The position numbers were made by a program, and so were the translations under genes. Source: Toxoplasma gondii ME49 (Eukaryota; Apicomplexa; Conoidasida; Eucoccidiorida; Sarcocystidae). Taken from it: a stretch of 64,000 nt of DNA. The DNA lies in NCBI RefSeq assembly GCF_000006565.2, contig NC_031474.1, positions 2,391,662-2,455,661 on the forward strand, read 5' to 3'. The notes under the pieces were generated by a model. It did no database searches. It was not told where the DNA came from and saw nothing but the letters and a program-made list of their open reading frames with translations. Within the stretch, counting starts at the first letter, position 1; each line of letters starts with the position of its first letter. This document shows, piece by piece, positions 1-12,427 of the stretch.

Positions 1-1129
1 AAGTTATCGATGAGTTCGTGCTTGCCGATAACATTGCAGCTACGTGCGTCTCCATCCTATCCGAGGGTGTCTGGTCTGTTGCTACATCTACTACGACATA
101 GAATACCCCACGACAGAAATCGATCCTCGATCGCGCGCACGAGGTACAAGACCGCTGGTCAGCGGTTTTCAAAAGCCCGTACCTGTCTGCAAACCCTCTA
201 GTAGAACAACGACGCGCACGTGCTCGCAAACCGACAAGGCATCCTCGGTACTCGGATGCCAGCTGCAGCTTCCTCACTATCTACAACTACGCTATTTGAT
301 GGCATACAAAAGAACACATGGCCTCACAAGAAGACCACGAAATTAACTGAGGTCACCGTCGCTGTCTGCCTAGAGCACTGCGGAGGACTCCCGAGATGAA
401 CCACTCCATCTCCGAGCTCTGATACCATATTTGCTGCGTGCCGTGGCTAAACACTGGCACACACATTAGACTGTCATCGTCTTCTCTATTTCGCTTCTCC
501 AAGCTGCGGATGGTCGTAGGAGGAGACCGCTAGAATGCTCTGATCGACGATGTCGCTGAAATGAGTCATTTTGGGATACTGCTCTACACATCACAGAATC
601 CTGTTTTTCGGAAACCATAGCTCTGCGTAAGCCAAACATTGACAACCACGGTAAATGACTATAGCTTCAAAACTATCGGTTACCTATCCAAGTGAACTGC
701 ATCAACAGCACCCTTCATGAGGAAAGCTGTTGATCTACGCGAAAGACGCTGAATTCGAGAGTGTGTTGCGTTGCAAAGGAGTTACTCACCGAAGTGCCTT
801 ACGGTGCGGTGCCACGTTCTGCGAAGGTAGACAATGAAACCAGTTAGACGTGAGGTTTCTAGCAAGCACGATGGGATCGGTACCCGTCCCTTCCTAAAAG
901 CCGCAGCACGTGCGACATGGCCATGTTCGCCGCGGGTGTGCATCTGTTCGCAAAAGACCCCGAACCGACATCTGCTTCGTTTCACTGCAACTGACGCAGA
1001 CACCCAAACAGGAGCCCAAATCAGAACGCTGACGACGCCACAGATGCTGCCAGCGAGCCACGGAGAAGCACCATCCCCGACACAGTTTAGAAAAGATAGA
1101 CTACGACGACAGCAGCCAGTCACAAGCGT
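1..1129. other. Spacer without a supported gene
   Basis: Only short open stretches on both strands, none with a recognisable domain, codon pattern or splice-consistent continuation. It lies downstream of the eL42 stop codon on the minus strand, so part of it should be the 3' untranslated region and terminator of that gene. No repeat or RNA gene is apparent. Confidence 0.5.
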
Positions 1130-2159
1130 TTAATAACCGGGTCCTCCCTTGCTCTTCTTTTCAGCTCCGAGCTCGAAGCTCTTGCATCGCTTGATCGGCA
1201 GCAGACGCTTAGTCTTGCATTTGGTGCACTCCTGTAAACACAGCAAATGCATGCGCAAAACCACCATGAATGCGCCGAGTGAAGAATGCTTGGTGTACGT
1301 TCTATAACGCGGTGCCGTGAAGACTGCTCCCCTTTTCTGAGGTATTCCGCTTCCGTGTTGCCACACCCTGAATAAAGAATCCCAAGTTAACGCCGACAGC
1401 AGTGTGACCCCCACATGGAAGGTTTCTCGATGGCTTCAGCAAAACATGATAGAGGAAACGTCAAGAATTCATGGAATATCAAATTTTACCTCCGGATCAT
1501 GAGGCCGCTACAAGTGACGTCCACATCACCAGATAACGCTGCGAGCATGCTAAGAGGAGCGAAGGGAACGTTAAGTATTCTAGGCACCGGCCACCCCGCA
1601 GTATGCAAGGAGGGGATCGGGTCTTAGCACTATTACAAATATAACACCTTTGAGGACCGCCGCAGCAAAACTGTGCATTCAGCGAAAAGGATGCTTTGCA
1701 GCTTGCAATATCAGAACGATTCGTGATTCTCGGTACGGAGGCGACAGTCCAATTTTCTTTTGCACGGGTGACCGGAGACGACGGCGAGAGATTGATGAAA
1801 CACGTAGAGATCAAATTGAAAAAGGACTGAATGAAGAGATAGACGAAACATCTCGGATTTCGTGTGACCTCCCGAGAAAACTGTCGCCTGTGCTCCCATT
1901 GGCGGCTTCAACAATATCAGCGACCACCCAAGAAGAGACCTACAAGCTTGAGGACGATCTTCTTGGTAGTCTTCGCCTTCTTCCTGAAAATAGGCTTGGT
2001 TTGTCCACCGAAACCCTTCTGCTTGCGGTCGTAACGTCGTTTTCCTTGCACCACAAGGGAGTCCTTTCCCTTCTTGTACTGTGACACCTTGTGGGGCTGG
2101 TGCTTGCGGCACTTGGGCCCCTTGCAAAAGGTATTGCGGAGTTTTGGAACATTCACCAT
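1130..2159 (-). CDS. RPL44: Large-subunit ribosomal protein eL42 (L44/L36a)
   Basis: Component of the cytosolic 60S ribosome near the E site. Two exons on the minus strand, 2159-1944 and 1231-1130, joined in phase 0 across a 712-bp GT-AG intron (donor GTAGGT, acceptor TTTACAG). The product is 105 residues, the normal family length. It opens [14 protein letters not shown] and carries the family signatures [34 protein letters not shown] and [12 protein letters not shown]; the C-terminal part after the intron is [20 protein letters not shown]. Cys12 and Cys17 and the later C-x2-C pair fit the zinc-binding cysteines. The form CKGPKCRKH has the extra residues seen in plant rather than animal L44. 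Position 56 in TKPIF is proline, the residue linked to cycloheximide sensitivity in yeasts. The start is the ATG giving the canonical N terminus. Confidence 0.96.
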
Positions 2160-3119
2160 CTTGTCGGCCCTGCTCCTAGAAATCTCCACAAACGCAGAAA
2201 AACAACAAAAGCAAACGGGTGCAAGAGGAAAAGATGAGGCGCCGCCACACAGTTTTCACGCACCCCGTTTTATGCCTCCCGACTCTCGAAAATACGCGAC
2301 ACGTTGGTTCTGTCCCTCTCTCGCGTGCAAAGCGCATGCGGAGCGGGAGGGGAAAAATCGCTGGCATGCATATCGGCTAATGAACGGTTTTCAACACTGT
2401 GTCTTCCGTAGCTTGAGAAAAGGCGGGAAGATGCGTGTGTCTCCTGCCTGACGATTTTCAGCAGTGTCTCTCTGAAGCCTCGAAAGGCTTGTTCCGAGTA
2501 TAGTGATCCCTGAGCGCCATGTAACTGAAGCATCCAAAACAAGCGGGTGGCCGTGCAGCCGCCGGGGATTTCTGTCATGTAGGCTGGCAGAGAAGCGGAT
2601 TCATCCTCGCCACTGACGTTTTTCTCTCAATAGTCGCGTTCCCGCCTTTTCGCACTGGATTTACTGAGGCCGTGAAAAACCATCGCGCCGACGGGTAGAC
2701 GCATCTTGAAAGTTCCTTCCTCTTTCTCGACCTCGCACCATATCTTCCCGTGATCCTGTCTCAAGAAGCGCGGTGTGCAGAGGGCAACCAGAAGTGTCCG
2801 AAGAAGTATACCTGTCTCTCTTCTGGAGGTATTTTCCAGAAGTCTCCGTTCCCGTCACATGCAACTCACGTTGTGCGTCCTCTCTTAGTTCTCCTGAACA
2901 AATTCAAGAAAGAGATTTGTGACACGAGGACTCCATACCTTTTGCCTTTCAACAACTCGACTCTTTCTCCCTTTTCTGGCCTCTGCCTCAGCGCCGTGGC
3001 GAGTGGTATCTTGTACCGCCCTGCCTCGGTTCGCTTTTGTTGCGGCTCCTCAAAAACTCGAAACAAAGCGACATTAAAGGCAACCACAAGAACAGAGAAC
3101 ATCACAGTGAGAAGACAGC
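2160..3119. promoter_or_regulatory. Divergent intergenic region between eL42 and mS35
   Basis: Spacer of about 1 kb between two head-to-head genes, so it must hold both promoters and 5' untranslated regions. It contains pyrimidine-rich tracts and the GCATGC-type motifs annotated separately. No TATA box is evident, as is usual for coccidian promoters. I see no coding signal in it. Confidence 0.5.
2333..2387. promoter_or_regulatory. Putative ribosomal-protein promoter motifs (TRP-2- and TRP-1-like)
   Basis: About 175-230 bp upstream of the eL42 ATG lies CGCATGCG (2333-2340). It fits the [T/C]GCATGC[G/A] element reported as over-represented before Toxoplasma ribosomal protein genes (TRP-2). A second GCATGC core lies at 2364-2369. 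At 2373-2387 TCGGCTAATGAACGG matches 11 of 15 positions of the TRP-1 motif as I remember it (TCGGCTTATATTCGG). Having both in one short block in front of a ribosomal protein gene is what is expected. The activity is inferred from motif identity and position only. Confidence 0.55.
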
Positions 3120-6100
3120 ATGGGGCCACTTGGCCGGGTGTCCTCGGGCCAGCTTGCTGGGGTCCGTCGGCACAGATCCTGCGGGCTGATACGGTCTACG
3201 GGACCCCTCTGCCTTAGCCTCCGACAGTCGCAAAGTGCCTCTGATTCTGTCTCTTCGCTAACTCCTCTCTCCTTGCAGCAACGAGCTGTCTGTCGACCAG
3301 TCATGAACGCGGACCCCCCTTGTGATGTCATTTCCCGCTTCGTGTCTCCAGATTCCCGGCTGTTTATTTTCTGTCCGCGAGACATCTTGCGGGCCAGTCG
3401 GGGTCCTTCCGATGTGCCGGCGAAATCTCAGGCTCCCACCGGGGTCTCTATTGGCTCCGCGCTTTCTCGGGAGAGCGTCACAAGCCGGTCCACACAACCA
3501 GACAGAGCTCGCTTACGTTTGGTGTCTCTCTCGGCTGCTCCCTCGCTCTGTTCCACCCCGCGGCTTTCCCCCTGTCACACGCGCTGTGGCGCCGTAAGGG
3601 ACACCGCGAATGCTTCGTCATGTGTGTCTGGCCCTTCAAGGAGCGAATCTGTCTTGTCCCCGCAAGACGCGCTCCACGACAACCTTCTCTGGTTACCAGC
3701 AAGAAGAACGATCAGACGCCACAACGCGGGTGCGACAAGGGCAACTCTCGCTCGGCTTCCGTGGTTCTCTTCCCGGTTCTCTTTGCCAGGTCTCCATGCC
3801 CGTTTCTATACCTCTTCTCCACATGGGCGCCTGCTCTCTTCGACAACTCCCTCACAGCTTGCCAGTCCTCCTTCTCCCCCGTCCCCGCCACCTCTGCGTG
3901 TTCCTGCTTCTTTCTTCCTCCGGGCTTCTACTTCGGCTCCAGCGATCTCTGCTTTGCGCGCGTCCCGTTCATCTCATTTCTCTGTCCCCGGTCCACCCTC
4001 GTCGCCGATGACTCTGTTTGTACACGCGAGCTTCTCCCGCTCCGCCGGCCCGCTGCTCGGACAAGCACGCGACGCAGCCGTGGATGCTTTCTTTCCCGGC
4101 GGCGGATGCTCTTGGCTCCAAGTGCGGTGGAAGAAGAAGAGAGGAAAGAAGGAGAAAGTCATCTTGAATGCGGAGCAAGTTGCAACGAAGACCAGGTACG
4201 ACAGGCGAGTACGGAACATCCGCTGCCTAATCCGAGGCATGCCGTTGACGTCTTCTTTGATCCCTTCACCGTGTCGTTCAGCGCGCAGGCATTTATGTTT
4301 CGATGGTTCCTACGACGTACAGTGTCGCGTTTCATATGCAATCGTAGAGGCTGCGCTTGTGCTGCACTACCATCCCGTGACGCATTGTCACATGACGTTT
4401 CGGGTCGTCCAGTAGCAACAGTTTTCTTGTGGATGTTCCCCAAGCGTAAGCAGCTGCTGTGCTGCTTGTCCCGCGTGTGTGTGTCTTGGTTCTCCTTCGT
4501 TCCTTCCCCTTTCGCTGTCTTTTGCATCCTGGTTTTTAGCGCGTAGGAACAGCGAGGGAAGCCTATTGCTCATGTGGCAATCGTAGAGAACATGGTCGTC
4601 TTTGTTTCGTAACTCCAGCTGTCTCACCTCCTCGAGCTTCCTCGTTCCTGGGCATCTACCAAGTCCCACTTCACCAGTGATTCTTCTGTCAAGTCTGCAC
4701 CTTTCTTCTCTCCTGTGTGTCTGCCTGGGATGCGTTTCGCTCTTTCTCATCGCCGGTGTCAGCTCTGGCATTAGCTTGTCAATGCGGTATCTCTTCAGGC
4801 TTCCTCCAATTCGTCTAGAGGATCGTATCACCCCGGAGCCGCCTGCAACTGTTGCGAGGAACATTCGATCTCAGATCTCGAGGGCGGTGGCAGGCTGGAA
4901 AACCAAGCGCATGTTTACGTATCGAAATAAATACCGAGTACGACATCCACACCCGTTCAGAACTGCAGTTTCCAGGGCGACTTTCGGCAGCACCGATTCG
5001 ACTCAGACGGTTTGCGTTGCACATGCTCATGTATCGTTGTATGCATGTGTAGCCGCGCCGCTCGTAATTGGTTTTCGCGGGGTGTTTCCTGAATCGTGGG
5101 GTTGATGCTGCGCAGGGACGTAGGGGTTTCCGAAGCCTGATTTATCGCAGCAGTCGCCGAGCATTTTCCGAATCAGGCCCTGCAACGAACGCGACGGATC
5201 CCACCTGCTTGTTTGATTTCCCAGAACAAAGATACTAGAGTATTTGCACTACTCCCAAGATCTACACAAGTAGTCCAGCTCATCTGTACCGCATCTTCTG
5301 CTCTCTCGCGTGCGCTCTTGCCCCATGTTCTTGCTCGAGTTTCTGCCTTCCCCTCGTTTACAGCTCCGACGTCTCGTAGGGATGACGCACGACATTGACA
5401 GCGATGACGAGTTTGCACAGGCGAATGCACGGACGAGAGAGACAAATGCTTCTACCTCCAAGGTGTCGTCCAGTGGGTGCAGCACAGAGAAGGCGGAAGG
5501 AGTGAACGGTTCGACTATGGGACGAAGAAATAGGCCGAGCTTTGCAGGTCGAACGTTTGTCACTCCCCTCACAAAGCTTCAGCACCAGGCTGCCCTCCCT
5601 CGATCTCCATGTACGTGCCTCTCGTGTTGCCGCATAAACGCTCGATCTGGAAGGGTGCGCTAAGTCGACTGCGTTAGCCGTCACGGGATTGAAAATGAAC
5701 TTTAGGTAACGATAGTTTGTCGGGCTGCACAACGGCTTCGCTTCGTGAAAGGCGACGATCACCGTCCAACTCAGATGAACAAGTCGCCTGCGTCGTTGCT
5801 TGCCAAAGGCCCTGAGAGTTCCCGTGCTTGTGGTGAAAGTAAAGCACTACACAAGGGGTAGCTGGGCGGGGCGCACGGTTACCGCATGGAAGTGGTTCCC
5901 AGCACCTGCCCTGAAAGAGAGAAACACGAGATGTATTTATGGAATAGAAAGGCCGCTTGCGTGGGCCGCTGCATTGCCATAGTCTTTCCGCAAAGTACCT
6001 GCAGATCTGCAGGAATGGACTGGGAGACCACAGCCTGAGAAGACGCAGGTAACTGTTGAGTCTTCATTTGCGATGATCGAATGTGTGCACCTGCTTGTCT

Positions 6101-7662
6101 TTCAGTGCATGCCAGGTTCGACTTCCCTCACACTGTTCACTACGACGTAAGCGATCGGCTGGGCCCTTCAACGAAGCGAAACTGACTTGCCGTGGTTTCG
6201 ACATGGGGACAGAACACATGTGGCGCAGCCGGGGAGAGTGACGAAGTCGTTATCGCGTGAGCTTCTGGGGAGCGCGAGGAACGTGCGCCGCTTCCTTGTG
6301 GCCACTGCCGAACTAGGGTAGTGAGCGATCGTGGGGAATTTTCAGGAGTCGTCTGCGTGTCTGTTTCATCTCTAGGTAGACGTCTTGCATCTACTAAGAG
6401 TGACTACCTCTTCTGTAACGTGTCGAGGTCGTCGAAATTGTTTCATAGTTCACAAGTGCCTCAGCTGTCCCCGCTCGTCTCGCGAAGCGCGTCCGTTCAC
6501 GCATTCGTTAAAAGGCAAATAACGGGGAAACCTACCTTCTTCGGATGGATTGCATCGTAACTGCTGTCGCGATGCGTCGCCACGAGTAAGCAGCTGAGAG
6601 TATCATGGTTTTGTTGCGCGTGCTCATGCTTCGCGAACCTTCTCAGGTTTTCTGGGGCCCACCCCAAGTGGAGGAGGAGCCCAACAAGAGTGGCTGTTGG
6701 GTTTCGTTTCGCGTTGCCGACCTCAAACTGTCCGACAGGTGAGCTGTAGCCCCACAATTGTTGCTACATGCAGGAAGGCGGCCACACCGTTTCAGACAAA
6801 CGCTGTATGGTTCTGTCCTTGGTTCAGATACTGTTTCCGTCGTTCTCTTTTTCTCGGCTTCTCCCACCAATACACGCAGAAATGGGTTGGAGTTCGTGCG
6901 TGTGACGCCCTCCCCAGTGTGTCTATTTCTATGCTGGACGACAGTGCTGGCTGGTTCTGTGTCTTCCTCATCTAGGCATCCCTGTCACTGTCCGAACTCG
7001 TTGCTATTCTGTGCCGGTGTGTTCGTGTGTGCTCCTTTCATCCAGTCAAGAACAACGCCTTCTGGACATATTGGGCCCCGAGCGGTACGACGAACAGACT
7101 GGAGTCGTTTGCCTGGAAGCAGATGTCTTTCCACAGCTCAATCACAACGCTGCCTACCTAGGTGAGTCAGCTGATATCGTGTGCTTCTGCGCTCAATTTC
7201 AGTAATCGAGGTCAAGTCTAGAGGGAGGAGGGACAATGGAAGCAACGGCGACCTGCATTAGGTGTCAAGGGCTAAATACAGAATAATCATCACGTGGACA
7301 CAGAGTCCAGCGAATTAGGAAAATGCTTCACCAGCTTCGGTCAGGCCCTGTTATCATGCGACAAGGACTTGTGGCCTAGACACAATTTCGCTCGGGCATT
7401 CCCTTGGGAGCATAGCCTCTGTATTTGCTCACTGGAAATTACAATTTCCCTTTATTCGTCAATTCACAAACGATGAACAGAATCTGGTGCACGAGTGCTG
7501 AGCAGAAAAATGGCATCTTTTGCGGCGGGCTGAATGCAATAAAAAGCCGCACGAAGGAGCAAGTTCTGCGATACTTCATTTTACCCTGCGTCGTCATCAT
7601 GTATTATCTGTTGCTCAGGCGATATACTTCAGCAGCTTATGCGAGAGGTGAAGAAGGCGTGA
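3120..7662 (+). CDS. MRPS35: Mitochondrial small-subunit ribosomal protein mS35
   Basis: Predicted mitoribosomal small-subunit protein. Seven exons whose phases all close: 3120-4195, 4763-4937 (acceptor could also be 4775), 5364-5610, 6106-6146, 6647-6738, 7046-7161, 7619-7662, giving 596 residues. The mS35 domain is at the C terminus (about 500-596): HARFDFPHTVHYD, then CWVSFRVADLKLSDSQEQRL, LDILGPERYDEQTGVVCLEA, and finally NAAYLGDILQQLMREVKKA. This matches the family order of a basic strand, a helix with xLxxLxGxRY, TxxVxLxxDxFP and a final Tyr-Leu helix. The family is about 320 residues in animals; the extra length is an N-terminal Ser/Arg/Pro-rich region, part of which should be a mitochondrial presequence. 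The start is uncertain: ATG at 3120, 3303 or 4008 all stay in frame, and the last gives MTLFVHASFSRSAGPLL, a plausible presequence. The product is clear; the N-terminal 300 residues are not. Confidence 0.82.
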
Positions 7663-9516
7663 AAGCGAACGCATGCGATACAGAACGGCTCGCTGACACA
7701 GCGGCACGTTCCGACTGATGCCTTCCCGCATATTGATTGGAAATAAGGGGCCTACATCCCAGTTTTTCTTTCTGTGACCGCAGCAGCGACAACATGCTTT
7801 TAAGGAAACCTGACTAGTTCAGTTTGAATGAGACACGGGCGCGTGCAATCGAGTACGAGCTTGTGTTTTCGGGGGTTACCTCGTCCAGTTGACTGGAACT
7901 GAATCGGTTTTCGGCGGCTGGCAGTATCATGCAGGTAGAAGTATTCTCGATGCATACGCGATGTTTACAGAGACCTAATGCCAGCGACATCCGTATTTAA
8001 ACAAAGACTGACGCTGGTAGCAAAGGCCCGGAAGTAGATCTCGCGAGAGTAACGCTGGTAGACGGCATTTCCTCGCCTGTTTCTGCTAATGCCTACATTC
8101 CATTTGGTGATCCGCTTTCATTCGCATCGGAAGCTGTCCGGTTTCCGATGCCGTCCCTCTAAGGATGATCCGAAAACCTCCAAGAAAAGCCTGACCGTTA
8201 CGACAATACTTAGAAAAGTGAAGAATACCCAGGAAGCTGTATCAAACTATACAGGCTTACAAACGGCGTTGGGTGCACGTTCGCGCTACTTCAACTGGTA
8301 GACACGTGAAAGGATCTCGAGGGTTTGTCTCCCAATGTCTTAGGGCAGAGAGTTGTCATTCAGCAGGGGGTTACGCCTTTTCAGCATGCCGCCTGATACA
8401 CAGATTTTAAACTGTGAGATTCTTTATAGAAGCACGTCTCCATTAAAGAAGCATTCGCAGGAGTCCCAATGAGTACTCAATTATTCCATATTCGCGTCTT
8501 ACCTTTTCCAGTATATATGTATATATATACACACATATTTATATATACGTGTATAATCGGAAGACATCACAAACAAGCACACCAAAAGTTATCCACGCCT
8601 CAGGACATCTCATAAGCATGAAACATTGAGCAAAGGTGACTGCAAAGATATTTTCGATTCAATATGTTGCAGCGTAGTTTGATGGTTTTCCACCACATTG
8701 AACGACTGCTTTATCTTGACGTAGGCGGGGCAGTGTCGAAGCTATAGCATGCTGAATACCTTTCATGCACGTCTCGCACCACTCTCGCCTGCTCGAAGGA
8801 AAAAAATATGTGAAATGGAGTGTTTCCTCTTCAACCACGAATGTGTTTTTTCTGGCTCGAGAGAATTATAGTGAAACGGAACAACGATGTTGCTTCTCTC
8901 AGGGTCATCGTGCATGCTCCTCAATCATGCTAGATTGCATGCTTTAGATAAGGAGTTCTCCGCCCTCCGTCGCAGTTTCCACTTCATCCTTGAGTGGGAT
9001 CTTGGCTTTCTGTTTCTTATCTTCAAGATTTTTTTCTGAGATATAGAGGGGAACCGGAGCAGAGACGTTTTTCAGAGGTGGCCAGGCCACTGTGCTACCG
9101 CGGTCAACGGAACTACGAATAACAGAAAAGGAGATTTTCATCCCAATTCATGAGGACTTGTTGACTCCAAATGTGCTTGCGAGTACCTATTCAAAAAAAA
9201 ACGTTTCTTTTATTGCGGAATCAGAAACACGTCTACGCCGGACCATTTGTCGCCGAAATTCTGATTATGCAAGGGCGCTGCCAGCGTTTCCATACCACAA
9301 AGTGGAACAGGCGTTGGAAAATCCAAGAAAGAAGTGTTGCGTCCGAAGCGCTTGGAGTTTGTCCCGATTGCCAGTTTTTATTTATACTTCGACATTGAAG
9401 AGCTGATTGCAATTGATCGTTTTAAGTAGAGTAGCTTATGCGACGATGCTCTTGTGATCCCCGTGACCCCGTTAGCGCCTAGGTGTTCCCCTCCTTCCGT
9501 CCCGCCGATCTTCTTC
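7663..9516. other. Spacer between mS35 and CSL4, with an AT microsatellite
   Basis: Intergenic DNA between two genes in the same orientation, so it holds the mS35 3' end and the CSL4 promoter. An alternating TA/CA tract lies at about 8511-8554. No reading frame here continues across plausible splice sites into a recognisable protein. Confidence 0.5.
8511..8554. repeat. TA/CA microsatellite
   Basis: Imperfect alternating purine-pyrimidine tract (TATATATGTATATATATACACACATA type) in the intergenic spacer. It is a simple sequence repeat with no coding role. Confidence 0.8.
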
Positions 9517-12269
9517 ATGGAGGCGAACGTCCCGTCGCTTCAGCATTCAGGGATGCCCCTCTTGCCGCCGGGGCTCCAGGGACGCAACTCTCAGCAGGGT
9601 AGCCTTCTGTCTGCTAGAGGATCAGGCACGGTGGCACCGGAAAATCCAACGTGGGAGGGAACATCTGCGGGTCGCGTGCAGGCGTCACCAGCCAAGCCCG
9701 TGTCGTCCAGGAGTGTGCGGACGCCTGGTGAGCGTCTCAGCAGTACATCAGAGTATGCATGTGGTAGAGGAACCTACGTTAAGGACGATTTCATTTATGC
9801 CGCCGTTGTTGGAATCGAACAGATCGACCATCCGACTCCCCGTGGGCAACCGACCACCATCGAGGGAAGAGGTGGACAAAAACGGGTGAGTCACCCGATT
9901 TTTCTGCCACCTGCCTTTTGCATGGGAAGCATACGCTAGCGTTGTTCCCGCCGTGCTTTTCAGTCATCGGGGCTCATCTCGTTGACGACAAAGAAGCGTT
10001 GCGTGGTCATCTTAGGGTAGAGTGAAGCGTCTCGCTGTATTTATGCGTACCGATACAGGTTAGAGAAGCAACATGATGAAAGATGCGCAGCGTCGTCCAG
10101 TTGCCCAGCAACCCAGACGGGCACCAGTGCACTCTCGTATGCCGCGACCTGCCACACACTCTACTGCCTTGGCAGAGCCGCATGGTAGTATGCGTGTTCA
10201 TAGAGAGAAAAACGCAAAAATAAAACGGGGAAACATGAAAGTAGAACTAAGGGAAAGAATTGGTGCTGCCGTCTGAAATATCGTACGAGTGACTGCAACA
10301 CACAACTTCTGCAAATGCCTATCATATATGAATATATATAAATATATATATGATTTCTGTATGTATATATATCGCAGGCGGGTGGACTCCCCGTGCTTTC
10401 CGTTGTTCCCTTTGCGAAGTCTGCGTCCGTCCTCCCCACAACAGGGTGTTTCGTCCTTGCTCAGGTAACTGTCCACAGGGGGTGTTTTCTCTCTTCTGTG
10501 CAACAGCCTAGCGACATGTTTCATTTGGCTTGCTGTGTACGAGCGGTGCGCTCGACAGCCGATATGTGAGTCACTTTGTGTGGAGTGCTGTCGCTTGTTT
10601 TGCAGTTCTGGTGTTCGTCCATAGGAGCTTCATGTGCCGATGCACTTCGGCCATGAAGACAGCACGCTGTCGTTTGGTTTGGACACACAGGGGTTCGTCC
10701 TTTGCAATTTCACTGAACCGCATTGTAGCCGCTGGAAAGCAATCCAAGGAAGAGGTTTTGTAGACCCATGCCAAGGGTGTCATTTGCCGCTTGTCTCTCT
10801 GTTTTGAATACCATTGGTGTTGCGTGCAGGTCGCCAAAGTAGCTCGCCACCGCGTTGAGTGTTCCATTCTCGCCGTCGATGGACATACTTTAGCGGAGCC
10901 GTTCCGCGGGTTCATCCGGTAAGAGGTGTGTATTTCGTTTTTTCTTTGCTTCTAGTTTTTGGGAGCCCCACCTACGTGGCGATTGGTGACGCATTTTTTC
11001 ATTGACGCGGTCGGTCGGAGCCGAGACAAACGATTTTCAACACCTTGAACTGGAAGAAGGCTCTCTGGATTTGTCACCGAACCGCGCTGTCGACATTTTG
11101 TTCCATTATAGGTCGCAGGATATCCGGGAAACTGATGTGGACTCCGTCGACGTTCTGGAATGTTTTAAGCCGGGGGATGTCGTTCGAGCAAAGGTCGTAA
11201 GTCAGATTGTGCAAATCGGTGGAAACCATTGGCTCCAATGGAGTCACTTTCTCATGTCTCAGGAGAAACCTACCCTCGCCACGTAAAACTGCAAGAGCGA
11301 ATACGTGTGTCCCCCGCTCATCAAACAGTCTCGCACGAAACTGTAAATATTCGCTCTCGCTTTGTGATCATTTATTTGTATGTAGCTATGGGCTTTGCAC
11401 GTTGTTTTACGTTGCTTTGATGGGTGGCAAGAGGAGACCGAATACGGCCTCCAAGTACCTGAAACGGCAGGTCGTTGACAGAGTCGTATTTGGGGTTTCT
11501 GTGTCATTTTCGAAAGACCCATTGGTCCATTTGTGTCTTCGGAAGCGTCGTTCCTGTTCCACAATCGTAAACACGTCACTGACAGTCGCATAAGTGGGTG
11601 ATTTACTCTCCACCGTGAATCAGGAAACACACATCACACGGCAACGAGGAACGACACTTCTGTTGCATGCATGCGCTCTGCAGCATACGCAGGCGGGGCG
11701 AATAAACATACCGCAGAGCACGTAGGCACGTGTTGTTTTCACTGGAGTCCGCTTTGTGTAGCAACAGACGAGAACGGTAACCGGGGATAGTGTCATTGTA
11801 CACAGATCCCCCGGCGTTGCCCAACACCATTACGCGAGTGGCCGAGGAGTAACACGCTGTGCTTGAGGAATCACCATTCCTCTGTTGTCTCTCTGGCCTT
11901 CTTTGTCTACTTAGATCTCAATGGGAGATGGCCGCTGCTACGTGCTCTCGACGGCCTCGGCAGAGCTTGGCGTGCTCTTCGCTCAAGGCAAGGAGGGCGG
12001 TCAACTGCAGCCTGTCACGTGCACGCTCATGCGTTGCGATATTACTGGGCGTCTTCAGAAAAGGTACTACAAGTTGGAAACTGCATTACGAATGCATGAA
12101 GGTCTATGTGGCGTCGGTGGAGCTGGCCGTCCTGCGTGTAGTCATACAGTAACATGTTCTCCAGTCAACATGCACGTGAACAATCGGGAAGACATAGACA
12201 AAATCGCGCGTGTTTGTAGCTCAATTTTACAGATACGTATTGGATACAGTGGCACCGCACAAGACATGA
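9517..12269 (+). CDS. CSL4: RNA exosome cap subunit CSL4 (EXOSC1)
   Basis: S1-domain subunit of the cap on the 3'-5' RNA exosome, a nuclear and cytosolic RNA processing and decay complex. Six exons with closing phases: 9517-9885, 10378-10464, 10830-10918, 11112-11196, 11915-12063, 12233-12269, giving 271 residues. A disordered leader of about 65 residues precedes the CSL4 N-terminal domain: [20 protein letters not shown] then [10 protein letters not shown], matching the family PGERL...GxGTY...GYIYASLVG. Exons 2-4 give [20 protein letters not shown], then [18 protein letters not shown] and [17 protein letters not shown], the S1 fold, then [19 protein letters not shown]. Exon 5 gives [16 protein letters not shown], matching YLLTTAENELGVVVA. 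The ATG at 9517 is the first in frame after a stop at 9427. The 37-nt last exon ([11 protein letters not shown]) is the weakest part: its phase fits but it has little family support. The donor at 11197 (GTAAGT) was chosen because it restores AKVISMGD. Confidence 0.9.
10321..10372. repeat. AT microsatellite abutting a splice acceptor
   Basis: Imperfect (AT)n tract inside CSL4 intron 1, running into the acceptor ATATATATCGCAG at 10377. The pyrimidine tract normally expected before an AG is replaced by alternating AT. Confidence 0.75.
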
Positions 12270-12394
12270 GAAAGCCGCAGTCCTTCCCCATCTGTATACA
12301 ATGGGTTTCTTGCATATCGGGTAACCGCGGCAGCAACAGCGGTACAAGCATATCCCCATAAGTTGTATTCGTTTGTGTGCGTATACGTGACTAG

Positions 12395-12395
12395 G

Positions 12396-12427
<32 letters not shown>

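Noticed and set aside
5998..6013. Perfect 16-bp palindrome CCTGCAGATCTGCAGG in an mS35 intron
   Set aside because: About one palindrome of this length is expected by chance in 64 kb.
7425..7718. Longer plus-strand frame over the last mS35 exon
   Set aside because: It is a different frame; the mS35 domain continues in phase as DILQQLMREVKKA and stops at 7662.
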